The notes: generated by a model from the sequence alone, not told the origin. 64,000 bases of DNA from Paenibacillus camerounensis (GCF_000723885.1 NZ_CCDG010000021.1:204151-268150), one strand, 5' to 3'; numbered from the stretch's first letter, positions 27,495 through 36,720 are shown. A program made the numbers and translations.

Positions 27495-29135
27495 TTAGAT
27501 CTGCTCCCGCAGGCTGGAGGATTGGGTCAGCAGTCTTACTGCCTCCTCCATCTGCTGGTTTATCACATGAGGGGCATAGACCAGCCATTTCTCCCAATCG
27601 ATAAAAAAGAACCGTTTGCTGCGGATGGCCGAATGCTGCCCCCAGGCCGGATTATCCCTCTGCCAAGCACGGATACGCTGCTTGTCCCCTTCTGTCTCCA
27701 CGGCAAAAAAGAGGAAATCACAGTCATAGTCCTTCAGCTCATCCGGAGTAATCGCCGTCCAGTTGAAGCCGGTGCCTGCGGGATACAGATCCATTTGTGC
27801 CTGTATCCGCTCGGGCGGCGTAAGCTGAAGGGAACGATAAAGAGCGTGGCCGACATTCCTTGCCCCGTACATCCGCAGCTCATGTTCGCGGCAGACACAT
27901 ACTCCGACCGTTCCAGATCCCGTTATCGGGCGCAGAGCCTTGCGCAGGTTCTGCGCCTTGCGCTCATGGGATTCCAGCCATTTGACAGCTTCTTCCTCCC
28001 GGTTCACAAGCTCCCCGATCTTCAGCAGATGTGTATATACATCCTGGCTGACCCAGGGAATGGCTACTACCGGCGCTATATCGTTGATATGTTCCCTGGC
28101 TTTGGACAGCACATTATCCTTGCATAGAATCAGGTCCGGCTGCTCCAGCAGAAAGTCCTCCCGGCTGATTCCCCAGGGATCAGTGGCATGTTCAGGCAAT
28201 GTCAGGTTTTTGGTAATCAGGGAGAGATGGCGGTGCAGCTGCGCTGCGCAGGGCTTTATCCCTAGTGTGTACAGATGGTCAGTGTAGGCTGCAGACAGCG
28301 AAATGACTTTTTTATCGTGATTCTTGGAATACATTCTCGGGGAGCAACCGCTGGTCTCTTTAAACCGCCGGCTGAAATAGAATTCATCCTTGTATCCTAC
28401 CTCCGCTGCGATTTCCTTTACAGGCTTCTCTGTTAACAAGAGCATTTCTTTCGCCCTGTTCACCCGCAGGTGGGTTAGAAAAGAAACCGGTGATTTATCC
28501 ATGGTCTGCTTAAAAACCTGAGAATAATAAGAAGGATGAAGCCGGGCCATGTCGGCCAGCTGGTCGATTCTAATATCCTCCTGGTAATGGTTTTGCAGAT
28601 AATTCAGAGTCAGCTTTAGTCTCAGATCTATATCGTTTGAGGCAGGCCCGGCATAACGTAAAAGTCCATCCAGCATATCGTGCAGATATTGCTGGCTCAA
28701 GAACGGGTTCTGCATACGCCACAGCTGGCCTTCGGCAACCAGAAGATTGAACAGCTGTTTGAACTGGCTGCCGCCGATCCGGATATAGCCCTGGAGAGGA
28801 AAGCCGGTTTCACGCTGATATTCTCTGGAATTCCGTTCCTTTTTGAACATCCTGTAGATGTCAAAAGCGATCCAGAACAGCTGCAGCTCCTCTCCGCTGC
28901 TGGCGGTGAGCTTAAGGCTGGTTTCCGGAGGATACATATAGAGGGCATCCCGCTCAAGCTTAAGCGTCTGCCCGTTAACGTTCAGCTCTCCTTTTCCGCG
29001 GGCTATGTATAGGAGCGTATGATGCTCCAAAGGCTGTCCTTCCGCCCATTTAGGGACAACAGAAGCCTGCCAGGCTTCCGCAATTTCATAAAAAATCCCG
29101 TTTAGAAAGGAACTGCTCTTCACCGTTGCTAACAT
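27495..29135 (-). CDS. btr: Btr-like AraC regulator with siderophore-binding domain
   Basis: At 546 residues this is a fusion: N-terminal cupin-like part (about 1-150), AraC double helix-turn-helix (about 165-265, with IRIDQLADMARLHPSYYSQVFK and the motif VGYKDEFYFSRRFKETSG), then a class III periplasmic-binding-like domain (about 275-540) without a signal peptide. This is the layout of Bacillus Btr (YbbB), which binds ferric bacillibactin in the cytoplasm and activates feuABC. It lies directly upstream of a Feu-like importer with the same strand. A Fur box precedes it (29244-29262). Confidence 0.92.
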   Translation of the reverse strand: MLATVKSSSFLNGIFYEIAEAWQASVVPKWAEGQPLEHHTLLYIARGKGELNVNGQTLKLERDALYMYPPETSLKLTASSGEELQLFWIAFDIYRMFKKERNSREYQRETGFPLQGYIRIGGSQFKQLFNLLVAEGQLWRMQNPFLSQQYLHDMLDGLLRYAGPASNDIDLRLKLTLNYLQNHYQEDIRIDQLADMARLHPSYYSQVFKQTMDKSPVSFLTHLRVNRAKEMLLLTEKPVKEIAAEVGYKDEFYFSRRFKETSGCSPRMYSKNHDKKVISLSAAYTDHLYTLGIKPCAAQLHRHLSLITKNLTLPEHATDPWGISREDFLLEQPDLILCKDNVLSKAREHINDIAPVVAIPWVSQDVYTHLLKIGELVNREEEAVKWLESHERKAQNLRKALRPITGSGTVGVCVCREHELRMYGARNVGHALYRSLQLTPPERIQAQMDLYPAGTGFNWTAITPDELKDYDCDFLFFAVETEGDKQRIRAWQRDNPAWGQHSAIRSKRFFFIDWEKWLVYAPHVINQQMEEAVRLLTQSSSLREQI

Positions 29136-29243
29136 TGCATTGAAGCTCCCTTCTGTGTAAACCTGACGGGTTCATAAATCACTGACGATCAACTTAAAAA
29201 CACTACCCCGCGGGTAGTGTTAATGGACTAAAACAAGTCTGGA

Positions 29244-29262
29244 GATAATGATAATCACTATC
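29244..29262. promoter_or_regulatory. Fur box upstream of the Btr-like gene
   Basis: GATAATGATAATCACTATC matches 18 of 19 bases of the Fur consensus and lies 109-127 bp before the regulator start, in the non-coding gap 29136-29314. Confidence 0.9.
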
Positions 29263-29314
29263 AATTATATGAAATCTTCGGTTTACTGTCCATATGTTTA
29301 AAATTGTGAGGAAT

Positions 29315-30079
29315 TTAAGGGCAGTCCCCTATAACCGAATAATATTTGCTAACGGATAAATAACGGCTCACCGGGTGCTCATAGTGCTCTTTAACAGCCG
29401 TTATCCAGCTTAAGTCCTGTGCAGATACATTAAGTAAGCCGGCTTGCCTCCAATATCCCGCGCTCTCATCCGGAGTCCGGATATTGGCTAAAGGTGCCGC
29501 TGAGGTCTGAAGAAGCTGTGCAGAATGAGCAGCAGGTTTCTTTTTGCTGAGCAAGTGTTTAGAGAACTCTGTTAGACCTGCCCTCCGCTTGCGGTGATCA
29601 AGGCGTCTCGTACTGTCAATAGCGGCAATTCTCCCGTTCTTCCCGGTAAGCAGGGCCCAGCGTTCCAGCACAGCTAACGGATCAGGCAGCAGCCAGAGCA
29701 GATTACGGCTTATGACCGCATCGATCTCACCCGGTGCAATCGGCGGATCGGCAACATCTCCAACCCGTACAGAAGCCATGGGATAAGGAGCCAAGCGCTG
29801 CTCTGCAAGTCTCGCGCGGCTCTCGGCGAACTCAACCGCTATCACCTCGTATCCCAGCCGGGCTAAATATTCAGCGATGATCCCTGTTCCGCTGCCCATG
29901 TCGGCGATCCGCCGGATCACGCGTCCGCCTGCAGGCCGTTCAAGCAGAGGCGGCAAAGCGCCGAACCATACCGGATGTTCCCGGAAGCCCGCGCTGCCGC
30001 CAAGCCTGCTGTGGTCATCAAGGGACTCCCTTAGTCCTCTTGTATTCCAGTATTGTTGTACCTTATTACTTTGGGCCAA
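29315..30079 (-). CDS. Class I SAM-dependent methyltransferase
   Basis: 254 residues with the Rossmann methyltransferase motif I DMGSGTGIIAEYL (about 59-71), motif II EVIAVEFAES and a following acidic turn, and GEIDAVISRNLLWLLPDP as motif IV. The substrate cannot be told from the sequence. It is the last gene of a Fur-controlled run, 21 bp after the FetB-like permease gene, so modification of a siderophore, a metallophore or its precursor is possible. Methyltransferases also occur beside staphylopine-type and cobalamin-like uptake genes; neither is supported further here. Confidence 0.8.
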   Translation of the reverse strand: MAQSNKVQQYWNTRGLRESLDDHSRLGGSAGFREHPVWFGALPPLLERPAGGRVIRRIADMGSGTGIIAEYLARLGYEVIAVEFAESRARLAEQRLAPYPMASVRVGDVADPPIAPGEIDAVISRNLLWLLPDPLAVLERWALLTGKNGRIAAIDSTRRLDHRKRRAGLTEFSKHLLSKKKPAAHSAQLLQTSAAPLANIRTPDESAGYWRQAGLLNVSAQDLSWITAVKEHYEHPVSRYLSVSKYYSVIGDCP

Positions 30080-30100
30080 TCCGATCCCTCCATATTGAGA

Positions 30101-30862
30101 TTATTTGTTAATTGCCGGTACCTTCAGCTGAAGTCCTGCTGTGAAGAATAACCGGTAAATGAATACGCTTAGCAATATGCTTGTAATTGCAGCAGATGAA
30201 GTAAAGGAAAACACGATTAGAATCTGATACCGCACAGCAATGACCGGATTTGCTCCGGCAATAATCATTCCGGTCATCATCCCCGGCAGCTGGACGAGAC
30301 CTACGGTTTTCATCCCGTCAATTGTAGGAATCATACTGAATTTTACTGCTCTTGTTCTGACTGTCTGGATGGCCTGCTTCGCAGTCGCCCCGAGTGACAA
30401 TAACGTTTCAATCTCCCCTTTGTTCTGCTGCACCTCATGCTTAAACTGGTTGATGAACAAACCGGAGACGACCATAGCGCTTCCGATTGTCATACCGCTT
30501 ATAGGAATGATGTATTGCGGGGTTGCCTCTATAATATGCAGGCCCAGCAGTATTCCCATCATCAGCATCTCGGAAGCAGATATAGCCACCGCAATCCGCC
30601 ATAACAGTCCCGGCAGGCCCTTCCCCCGCTTGGCAGCGTTCCAGGAAGCAACGCCAATCATAAAGATAATGATGAGTATAACAAAGAGCATATGCTCGGC
30701 ATGAAAAATGAACTGGAGCACATAGCCGACAGCCAGCAGCTGAACAGCTGAGCGGACGGTTCCTATAGCGATGTCCTTTTCCAGTCCGAGCTTCTGCCAG
30801 ATAGAGATCAGCATTGTGCCTATAACAAATAGCAGGGTAAAGCTAAGTGCCGTTAGGCTCAT
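30101..30862 (-). CDS. fetB: FetB-like ABC permease (UPF0014)
   Basis: The ATG at 30862 (253 residues) has AGGGGGAGA upstream and overlaps the 3' end of the ATPase gene by 20 bases. The sequence has about seven membrane segments and the UPF0014 signatures PISGMTIGSAMVVSG and LLSLGATAKQAI, with LVQLPGMMTGMIIAGANP. E. coli FetAB was reported to export iron and aid resistance to oxidative stress. Here the pair lies in an operon with an iron importer, which is unusual for an exporter. Confidence 0.88.
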   Translation of the reverse strand: MSLTALSFTLLFVIGTMLISIWQKLGLEKDIAIGTVRSAVQLLAVGYVLQFIFHAEHMLFVILIIIFMIGVASWNAAKRGKGLPGLLWRIAVAISASEMLMMGILLGLHIIEATPQYIIPISGMTIGSAMVVSGLFINQFKHEVQQNKGEIETLLSLGATAKQAIQTVRTRAVKFSMIPTIDGMKTVGLVQLPGMMTGMIIAGANPVIAVRYQILIVFSFTSSAAITSILLSVFIYRLFFTAGLQLKVPAINK

Positions 30863-31607
30863 TAGTGTCTCCCCCTTCCATGCTGCGTATATATTTCCGG
30901 GCCAGTTCCGCAACAGGCTCCTTAAACAGTACATCACTTTGCTGATCCTGCAGGCTCCCCTGGCTCATAACCCAGGTTCTGCTGCTAATCCTCCGGGCCT
31001 GCTCCAGATCGTGGGTAACCCAGAGGAAGGAGGTTCCTTCTTCCCGGTGCCGCTTGAGCAGAAGCGCTTCTACCAACTGTGAGCTGTTCATATCAAGTGA
31101 AGCTGTAATTTCATCCAGCAGCAGGATTTGCGGACGGAGCAGTAAGGAACGAATTAGCGAGATGCGCTGCTTTTCCCCACCGGAGCAGTCTCCGGCGTTT
31201 TTACTGAGATCCAAATAATGAAGCCCCAGCTCCTCAATCAGCTTGGCAGCAAGCCCGGAGTTATATGGAGTTCCGTGAAGCTTACTGGTTAACCGGAGAT
31301 TGTCCTCCACACTGCCGGGCAGCATTACGGCTTGCTGCGCCACATATGTCACTGCCGTGCGCCACTGCCGGGAACTCATCGCCCTAAAGGATACACCATC
31401 CAAGATCAGGTCCCCTTCATCTGGGGCATCGAGCAGAGCCAGCATCCGGAGCAGAGTGCTTTTCCCCTGGCCTGATGCACCTATAACTGCTATTCGTTCT
31501 GGTCCTAAGAGTGCAGCATTGAGGTTTGAGAAGAGATATTTTGAAGGCCTGTCGCCGGCATCCCAATGGGTTTTGGCCAGATGATGTATTTCAAATGAAC
31601 TGTTCAA
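30843..31607 (-). CDS. fetA: FetA-like ABC ATPase
   Basis: The likely start is a TTG at 31607 (254 residues), seven bases after GGAGG; the open frame continues upstream but lacks a site. Walker A GASGQGKST (about 42-50), signature CSGGEKQR (about 140) and Walker B ILLLDEITASLD (about 160) are intact. It energises the FetB-like permease whose gene overlaps it. The operon partner upstream is a siderophore ATPase gene ending 32 bp before this start. Confidence 0.87.
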   Translation of the reverse strand: MNSSFEIHHLAKTHWDAGDRPSKYLFSNLNAALLGPERIAVIGASGQGKSTLLRMLALLDAPDEGDLILDGVSFRAMSSRQWRTAVTYVAQQAVMLPGSVEDNLRLTSKLHGTPYNSGLAAKLIEELGLHYLDLSKNAGDCSGGEKQRISLIRSLLLRPQILLLDEITASLDMNSSQLVEALLLKRHREEGTSFLWVTHDLEQARRISSRTWVMSQGSLQDQQSDVLFKEPVAELARKYIRSMEGGDTNEPNGT

Positions 31608-31638
31608 TACGAATCCTCCATTCGCTAAACAGCATGTG

Positions 31639-32391
31639 CTAATAAATCGCAATTGGACCATAAGGGCCAGCGATAATTTCTATTTTGGTTTCAAAAATAT
31701 TCGTCAATACTTCTGGATTCATGACCTCTTCTACTGTTCCAAAAGCAGCGATTTGACCATCCTTCATAGCACAGATTCGATCCGAGTATTTGGCTGCAAA
31801 ATTAATATCATGCATCACAGTCAGAATGGTTCTTCCGAATTCATCAGCGGCATGCCGCAAATGCTCCATCATTTGAACAGATCGGGCAACATCAAGATTG
31901 TTCAGAGGCTCGTCCAAAAGTACATACTCAGTCTCTTGGCACAAAACCATTGCTACATATGCCCGCTGTCTTTGACCGCCGGATAGCTCATCTAAATATC
32001 TGTTTTCGAGCTCAGTCAGGTCTAAAAAGTCGATATATTTAGATATAATAGCTTCATCTTCTTTAGTTAATCTTCCCTTGGAATAAGGAAAACGCCCAAA
32101 TCCGGCCAGTTGCCGGACGGTGAGCCGTGTTACAAAATGATTTTCTTGCCGTAATATGGTCACGATTTTGGCTAAGTCTTTGGATTTGGTTGCTGAAACG
32201 TCCATATTGGCGATCGTAATCTGCCCCTCGTCTATATTCAGGAGTCTTCCAATCATCAAAAGCGTTGTAGATTTCCCTGCACCATTGGGACCAATTAAAG
32301 AGGTAAAACCAGCCTTTGGTATTTCAATATTGAGGGGTCCTATATTTACTGTATTACTGTATAACTTTCTGACATTATTAATCTTTATCAT
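31639..32391 (-). CDS. Siderophore ABC ATPase (YclP/FecE-like)
   Basis: 250 residues with Walker A GPNGAGKST (about 34-42), signature LSGGQRQRAYVAM (about 136), Walker B YVLLDEPLNNLD (about 156) and the switch His in TVMHDI. It belongs to the iron-siderophore ATPase group that includes YclP and FecE. It overlaps the preceding permease gene by four bases (ATGA). It might also serve the Feu-like importer, which has no ATPase of its own in this window. Confidence 0.93.
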   Translation of the reverse strand: MIKINNVRKLYSNTVNIGPLNIEIPKAGFTSLIGPNGAGKSTTLLMIGRLLNIDEGQITIANMDVSATKSKDLAKIVTILRQENHFVTRLTVRQLAGFGRFPYSKGRLTKEDEAIISKYIDFLDLTELENRYLDELSGGQRQRAYVAMVLCQETEYVLLDEPLNNLDVARSVQMMEHLRHAADEFGRTILTVMHDINFAAKYSDRICAMKDGQIAAFGTVEEVMNPEVLTNIFETKIEIIAGPYGPIAIY

Positions 32392-33422
32392 AAGGACCTC
32401 TTCCTTAATATCACAAATAGGAATATTACGCCACCGAACATCTCAATGATAACGGATACTACACCCTGGGCATTAAACACATGATACATTAGAAAGTAAG
32501 CAGCCGTTAGGATCAAAAAGCCTATCGCAAGTGCCATTGGATAAATGTATCTGTGATCATAAGTCGGCGCAGCCTGATAACTCAAGGTTGCGACTAAAAA
32601 ACCAAAAAAGGTAAGCGGTCCAACCAAAGCTGTTGAGATTGACATCAGAACAGACACTAGAATCAGCGCATAAATAACACTGGATTGATGTTTAACTCCA
32701 ATAGAGGTAGAGACATCCTTTCCAAGTGAAACTACATTTAAATTCCGGGAATTCACAAGAAGCAATAAGGCTACAATGATTACCATCGGAATGACAATAG
32801 GATAATATTCGGAATCCGCATTGTTAACAGAGCCGAATAATCTTGCCTGCAAAAGATCAAACTCAGACGGTGCAAGCAGCTTTCTCATAAAGGTGGATAC
32901 CGAATTAAGTCCTGTTCCAATAATGATTCCGACCAATAGCATCAGCTGCAGATTTCCATACTTCCCGGAAAGCAGCCATCCGTACAGGATCAAACTCATC
33001 ATGATCATAATGACAACCTGAAATAAAAAGGGGCCTGTACCACTGAAACTTACCAATGTGCCCGCACCAAAGAAAAATATCGTACCCGTATTAATTACGG
33101 AGTAAAGAGATTCAAAACCTAACAGAGACGGAGTTATAATGCGATTATTCGTAATCGATTGAAAAGTAACGGTAGCCAAACTGTGACAGACAGCAGCAAT
33201 AATCATAGCTATAATAGCGTCCAGCCTTCTCCTCACTACTGGAATAAAAGAAGGGGAATCTACAGGAACCGGATTATTGTAAACTAAGAGGCCATAAGCA
33301 AAAAGTATGCCAAAAGCAATCAATGTAAACAACATGAGCCAGTACCGTTTTTCTTCTTTTTTAGAACGAAAAGCGCTAGCTGATCTGCTCTTGCTATGAA
33401 GGCCGGATATGACTTCGCTCAT
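32388..33422 (-). CDS. Siderophore ABC permease (YclO-like)
   Basis: A 344-residue FecCD-family permease with about nine membrane segments. ATVTFQSITNNRIITPSLLGFESLY and GPLTFFGFLVATLSYQ correspond to the two family motifs and are of the YclO rather than the FecC kind. Four-base overlaps link it to the ATPase gene downstream and to the YclN-like gene upstream, so the three are translationally coupled. Confidence 0.93.
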   Translation of the reverse strand: MSEVISGLHSKSRSASAFRSKKEEKRYWLMLFTLIAFGILFAYGLLVYNNPVPVDSPSFIPVVRRRLDAIIAMIIAAVCHSLATVTFQSITNNRIITPSLLGFESLYSVINTGTIFFFGAGTLVSFSGTGPFLFQVVIMIMMSLILYGWLLSGKYGNLQLMLLVGIIIGTGLNSVSTFMRKLLAPSEFDLLQARLFGSVNNADSEYYPIVIPMVIIVALLLLVNSRNLNVVSLGKDVSTSIGVKHQSSVIYALILVSVLMSISTALVGPLTFFGFLVATLSYQAAPTYDHRYIYPMALAIGFLILTAAYFLMYHVFNAQGVVSVIIEMFGGVIFLFVILRKRSL

Positions 33423-34435
33423 CTTAGCCTCCTTGGCTTTCTTTGTCTTAACAAAAGAATAATAAACACGGCTGATCCCGCAGTTCCGAGTATTAAAGAG
33501 ACGGGGACTTCAAATGGCATTATGATTGTACGCGAAATAATGTCACAAAGCGTTATTGTTCCCATTCCTAACACACACACCCAAGGCAGATTACTTCTAA
33601 GGTCATCTCCTCTGATCATTGAGACAATATTCGGGACAATTAATCCCAAAAAAGGTAGGTTTCCAATGACCGCTGCTACAATACCTACTGCAATAGAAAT
33701 AAGACCAGTGCCTAAAAGGATGATCCGGTTATAATTAACACCCAGACTAGTTGCAACATCTTCTCCTAATCCAGCCAAAGTCAATCTGTTAGCATAGACA
33801 AATATAAGTAAAGTAACGATAACTATGATCCATAAATATTCATACCGTCCAATTTGAACTGCAGCAAAAGAGCCTACAAACCAAGTCTCAATATTTTGTG
33901 TGGCTTGAAACAGCAGTCCGACAAAAGTAGAAATAGAAGAAATAACCGCCCCAAGCATAATCCCGATAATCGGGACAACTAAGGAGGAACGAAGCTTAAC
34001 TCTTCTTAAAAATAAAAAGAAAATCATTGTTCCTATAAAAGAAAAAGAGATTGCGCCTGTCATTCTTAAAACTAACGTAGGGGCCGGGAAAAATAAGTAC
34101 ACTATTAGAAGCCCTAAACCTGCCCACTCAATCGTTCCTGTGGTGGTAGGTTCGACTAAACGATTTTGGGTAATTAGCTGCATTACAAGTCCTGCCATGG
34201 ACATCGCAGCTCCAGTAAGCATCAGTGCGGCTGTTCTAGGAACACGGGTGGTAAAAAACATCTGCATACCGTCCTCTTGTCCGCGTATATCATAAACGCC
34301 TGTAAACAGTGATATTATTCCTAACATAGCAACAACTATGACTGCCAATATAAAAGATTTGGTCCATAGCTTATTTTGGGTATAAAGCTGGGGTTGAGAA
34401 AAATTCTCAACCCCAGCCTTTGCATTTTTCAGCAC
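33419..34435 (-). CDS. Siderophore ABC permease (YclN-like)
   Basis: 338 residues, starting with GTG at 34435 ten bases after AAAGGAG. It has about nine hydrophobic segments and motifs MAGLVMQLITQNRLVEPTTTG and LPFLGLIVPNIVSM of the YclN branch of FecCD permeases. It follows the binding-protein gene by 20 bp. A strong hairpin lies inside its first 17 codons, which may limit its translation compared with the binding protein. Confidence 0.93.
   Translation of the reverse strand: MLKNAKAGVENFSQPQLYTQNKLWTKSFILAVIVVAMLGIISLFTGVYDIRGQEDGMQMFFTTRVPRTAALMLTGAAMSMAGLVMQLITQNRLVEPTTTGTIEWAGLGLLIVYLFFPAPTLVLRMTGAISFSFIGTMIFFLFLRRVKLRSSLVVPIIGIMLGAVISSISTFVGLLFQATQNIETWFVGSFAAVQIGRYEYLWIIVIVTLLIFVYANRLTLAGLGEDVATSLGVNYNRIILLGTGLISIAVGIVAAVIGNLPFLGLIVPNIVSMIRGDDLRSNLPWVCVLGMGTITLCDIISRTIIMPFEVPVSLILGTAGSAVFIILLLRQRKPRRLR
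34387..34417 (-). promoter_or_regulatory. Perfect hairpin inside the yclN-like 5' coding region
   Basis: GCTGGGGTTGAGAA (34387-34400) and its exact complement (34404-34417) are separated by three bases. The stem covers codons 7-17 of the permease on the minus strand. No T-run follows, so this is more like an mRNA barrier or translational control element than a terminator. Confidence 0.7.
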
Positions 34436-34455
34436 TATGGTTATACTCCTTTAAC

Positions 34456-35472
34456 CTATTTGGATAAGGTATCTGCGAGGTTCTTAAATATCTCTATAAA
34501 TGTTTCAATGGATTCGTTGGTGTAGGTGTCATTTGGCGCATAAGCAAGCTGTCCTTTAGAAACTGCCGTTACGTTTTGAAGAGCTGGAGAATTATCAATT
34601 ACGTCCTGTGCAGGAACCGCATCCGTCTCAGAAGATACTGCCGCATCACGATCCAGTACGAGAAGCCAATCCGGATTACTTTGTGCAATGGCTTCAACAG
34701 AAATATCATCGCCCTTATGATCTGAAGTCGCATTTTCGATTTCTAATGCCGGTTTCCAGCCGAAAATATCATACATCGGTCCCCATACACGTCCAAAGTG
34801 AGGAGCCGAGAACCCGATATTCCCGCCAGATACTTCAACGCCCATTACTGTATCCGTTCCGTTATAGGCTGATTTAGCAGCTTCAATAGCTTTATCGAAG
34901 TCAGCTGTTAATTGTTTAGCTTCTTCATTCTTATCAAAGATTTGACCTAAAGTTACTGTAGCATTCTTAAGCCCGTTTACCAGATTATCCCCGGGTGTAG
35001 CAGCTGCCTCAGAAACATCAAAGTTAAGATCAATTACAGCTGCATTTGGCACCAGCTTTTTGATATCTTCATAATAACCGGCAAATCTTTGACCAATAAT
35101 GACCAGCTCAGGATTTGCAGCAGCTACGATTTCAAGATTGGGTTCACGGTGATTCCCGACATTTTGAACGGACTCGTCGCTTACATATGGGGAATCAGCA
35201 GGCATAACATCCTTGGGAACTGCCGCTAAATTAATATTCCAGCTCGCTAAAGTTTCAAAGGTTCTGCTATCTAAAGAAATCACATTTTTTGGATTTACAG
35301 GAACCGCAACTGTTCCATGTGCATCTGTAATTTCAATTGTAGCTGTAGTTGCAGTTGAATTATTTGCTTCTCCATTCGTTCCAGCTTCAACATTTCCGTT
35401 ATTTGAATTCGAACAAGCTGCCAGCATCAGTGTTAAGACAGCCAAAAAAAACATTAATTTTATTTTTCTCAT
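34456..35472 (-). CDS. Siderophore-binding lipoprotein (YclQ-like)
   Basis: The ATG at 35472 (338 residues) follows GGGGAGAG. A signal peptide with lipobox (LTLMLAAC, Cys20) is followed by an Asn/Thr/Gly-rich linker and a class III binding fold (about 50-335) with the motifs ISLDSRTFETLASWNI and VMGVEVSGGNIGFSAPHFGR. This resembles the YclQ/FatB group that binds petrobactin or catechol siderophores. It is the first gene of a seven-gene run and sits 106 bp downstream of a Fur box. Confidence 0.9.
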   Translation of the reverse strand: MRKIKLMFFLAVLTLMLAACSNSNNGNVEAGTNGEANNSTATTATIEITDAHGTVAVPVNPKNVISLDSRTFETLASWNINLAAVPKDVMPADSPYVSDESVQNVGNHREPNLEIVAAANPELVIIGQRFAGYYEDIKKLVPNAAVIDLNFDVSEAAATPGDNLVNGLKNATVTLGQIFDKNEEAKQLTADFDKAIEAAKSAYNGTDTVMGVEVSGGNIGFSAPHFGRVWGPMYDIFGWKPALEIENATSDHKGDDISVEAIAQSNPDWLLVLDRDAAVSSETDAVPAQDVIDNSPALQNVTAVSKGQLAYAPNDTYTNESIETFIEIFKNLADTLSK

Positions 35473-35577
35473 TTTCAGTACTCTCCCCTTATATATGCTA
35501 TGTAAAAAAACAGACCCTGCCCCCCTACTCATTATTTTCCAGAAAATGATCGGATTTTAATCTCCTCAACGCCAATT

Positions 35578-35596
35578 GCTATTGATAATCATTTTC
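35578..35596. promoter_or_regulatory. Fur box upstream of the YclQ-like gene
   Basis: GCTATTGATAATCATTTTC matches the Fur consensus at 16 of 19 positions, with 12 of 13 in the right-hand core. It lies between the binding-protein gene and the orphan response-regulator gene. Confidence 0.75.
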
Positions 35597-35654
35597 ATTT
35601 GAAGCTTTATGGACTAGTATAGCCATTAATTATGTGAAAATCTTGTGAAGGATT

Positions 35655-36335
35655 CTACTTTTCAATCATCGAATAACCCCTGCCATGAATCGTTTGAATG
35701 TACCGGTCATTTTTCTCACACTTTAACTTCTTTCTTAAATATCCAATATACAGATCCACTACATTTGGATTGACAGCTGAATCATAGCCCCACACATGGT
35801 TCAAGAGCATTTCACGGCTCAATATCCTATTTTTGTTCTTAATTAAAAATACAAGTAAATCGAATTCGCGGTTGGTAAGGCGGAGAAGAGTATCTCCTTT
35901 TTTCACAATATTGCTGGATGCATCAACGAAGAGTTCTTTACATTGATAAAACGGAGTATCGTTTGGCTGAATGCCGTCCCCTCTTCTTAAAATCACTTTT
36001 ATCCGTTCAACTAATTCTTCCTTCACAAAGGGTTTTCTTATGTAATCATCCGCTCCCGCCTGTAATCCTGCTATGCAATCCTTGCTGGACACATTATCGG
36101 TCAAAATGATGATCGGTGTCGTTTTTGCAACCCGGATCTGTCTGCAAATTTCCGGTCCGGGAATACTCAGTGAATCCCAGTCCAGCAGGATCATATCCCA
36201 ATCTTGCTGATACACTATATCTAAACCTTGATTTTCATTATGAAGGGTAAGAACAAACCCTCCTTCTTGCTTTAGTCCGCTTACGATTTTCTTTGATAAC
36301 GATCGTCTATTCTTAATTACCAGCACTTGCTTCAC
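35655..36335 (-). CDS. Orphan OmpR-type response regulator, atypical receiver
   Basis: 226 residues: receiver-like domain (1-115) and winged-helix DNA-binding domain (about 130-225, ending YIQTIHGRGYSMIEK). The usual acidic pair after the first strand is replaced by Lys-Asn (VLVIKNRRS), while the acceptor region ILLDWDS and KPF remain. Loss of the metal-binding acidic pair usually means that normal phosphorylation is altered. No histidine kinase gene lies beside it. It reads towards the siderophore operon, so control of iron genes is possible. Confidence 0.88.
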   Translation of the reverse strand: MKQVLVIKNRRSLSKKIVSGLKQEGGFVLTLHNENQGLDIVYQQDWDMILLDWDSLSIPGPEICRQIRVAKTTPIIILTDNVSSKDCIAGLQAGADDYIRKPFVKEELVERIKVILRRGDGIQPNDTPFYQCKELFVDASSNIVKKGDTLLRLTNREFDLLVFLIKNKNRILSREMLLNHVWGYDSAVNPNVVDLYIGYLRKKLKCEKNDRYIQTIHGRGYSMIEK

Positions 36336-36720
36336 TTGTCTAAACCTCTCTTTCTAAGTTAATCCGCTCTCTCCGGTATGTTTGATAAGATGCCATATGA
36401 TGGAATATGGCGCCTTTTCCGTAGGAATTGTGGAGTATGGAAATGGGTGGAACATTGGACGGACCTTCATTTCTTATCTTATAGCTTATACGGTAGTGAT
36501 AATCTATAATCATATTCTGTAATTTCAAATTCAAAAGAAATCAATCCTCACCGGGAAGTGTGGGGATAGCTAAGGCGGGGCTCTTCTATGAGCAAAGTTC
36601 GAGATTATGCTAGATGCGAGTGCTCTGCGACATCATTCAACAAGAAATGTCTTGCATCCTATTTCAAAATTATAAAGTAAAGACTAAATACAAAGTCAAC
36701 CCGAATTTGTCAGAGGAATA

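Noticed and set aside
29315..30079. Methyltransferase as a staphylopine-type metallophore enzyme.
   Set aside because: No nicotianamine-synthase-like or opine dehydrogenase gene is nearby; only a general methyltransferase can be supported.
36340..36534. A 64-residue minus-strand frame after the orphan response regulator gene.
   Set aside because: No ribosome site, no family pattern, basic and low-complexity composition; more likely leader DNA of the regulator.
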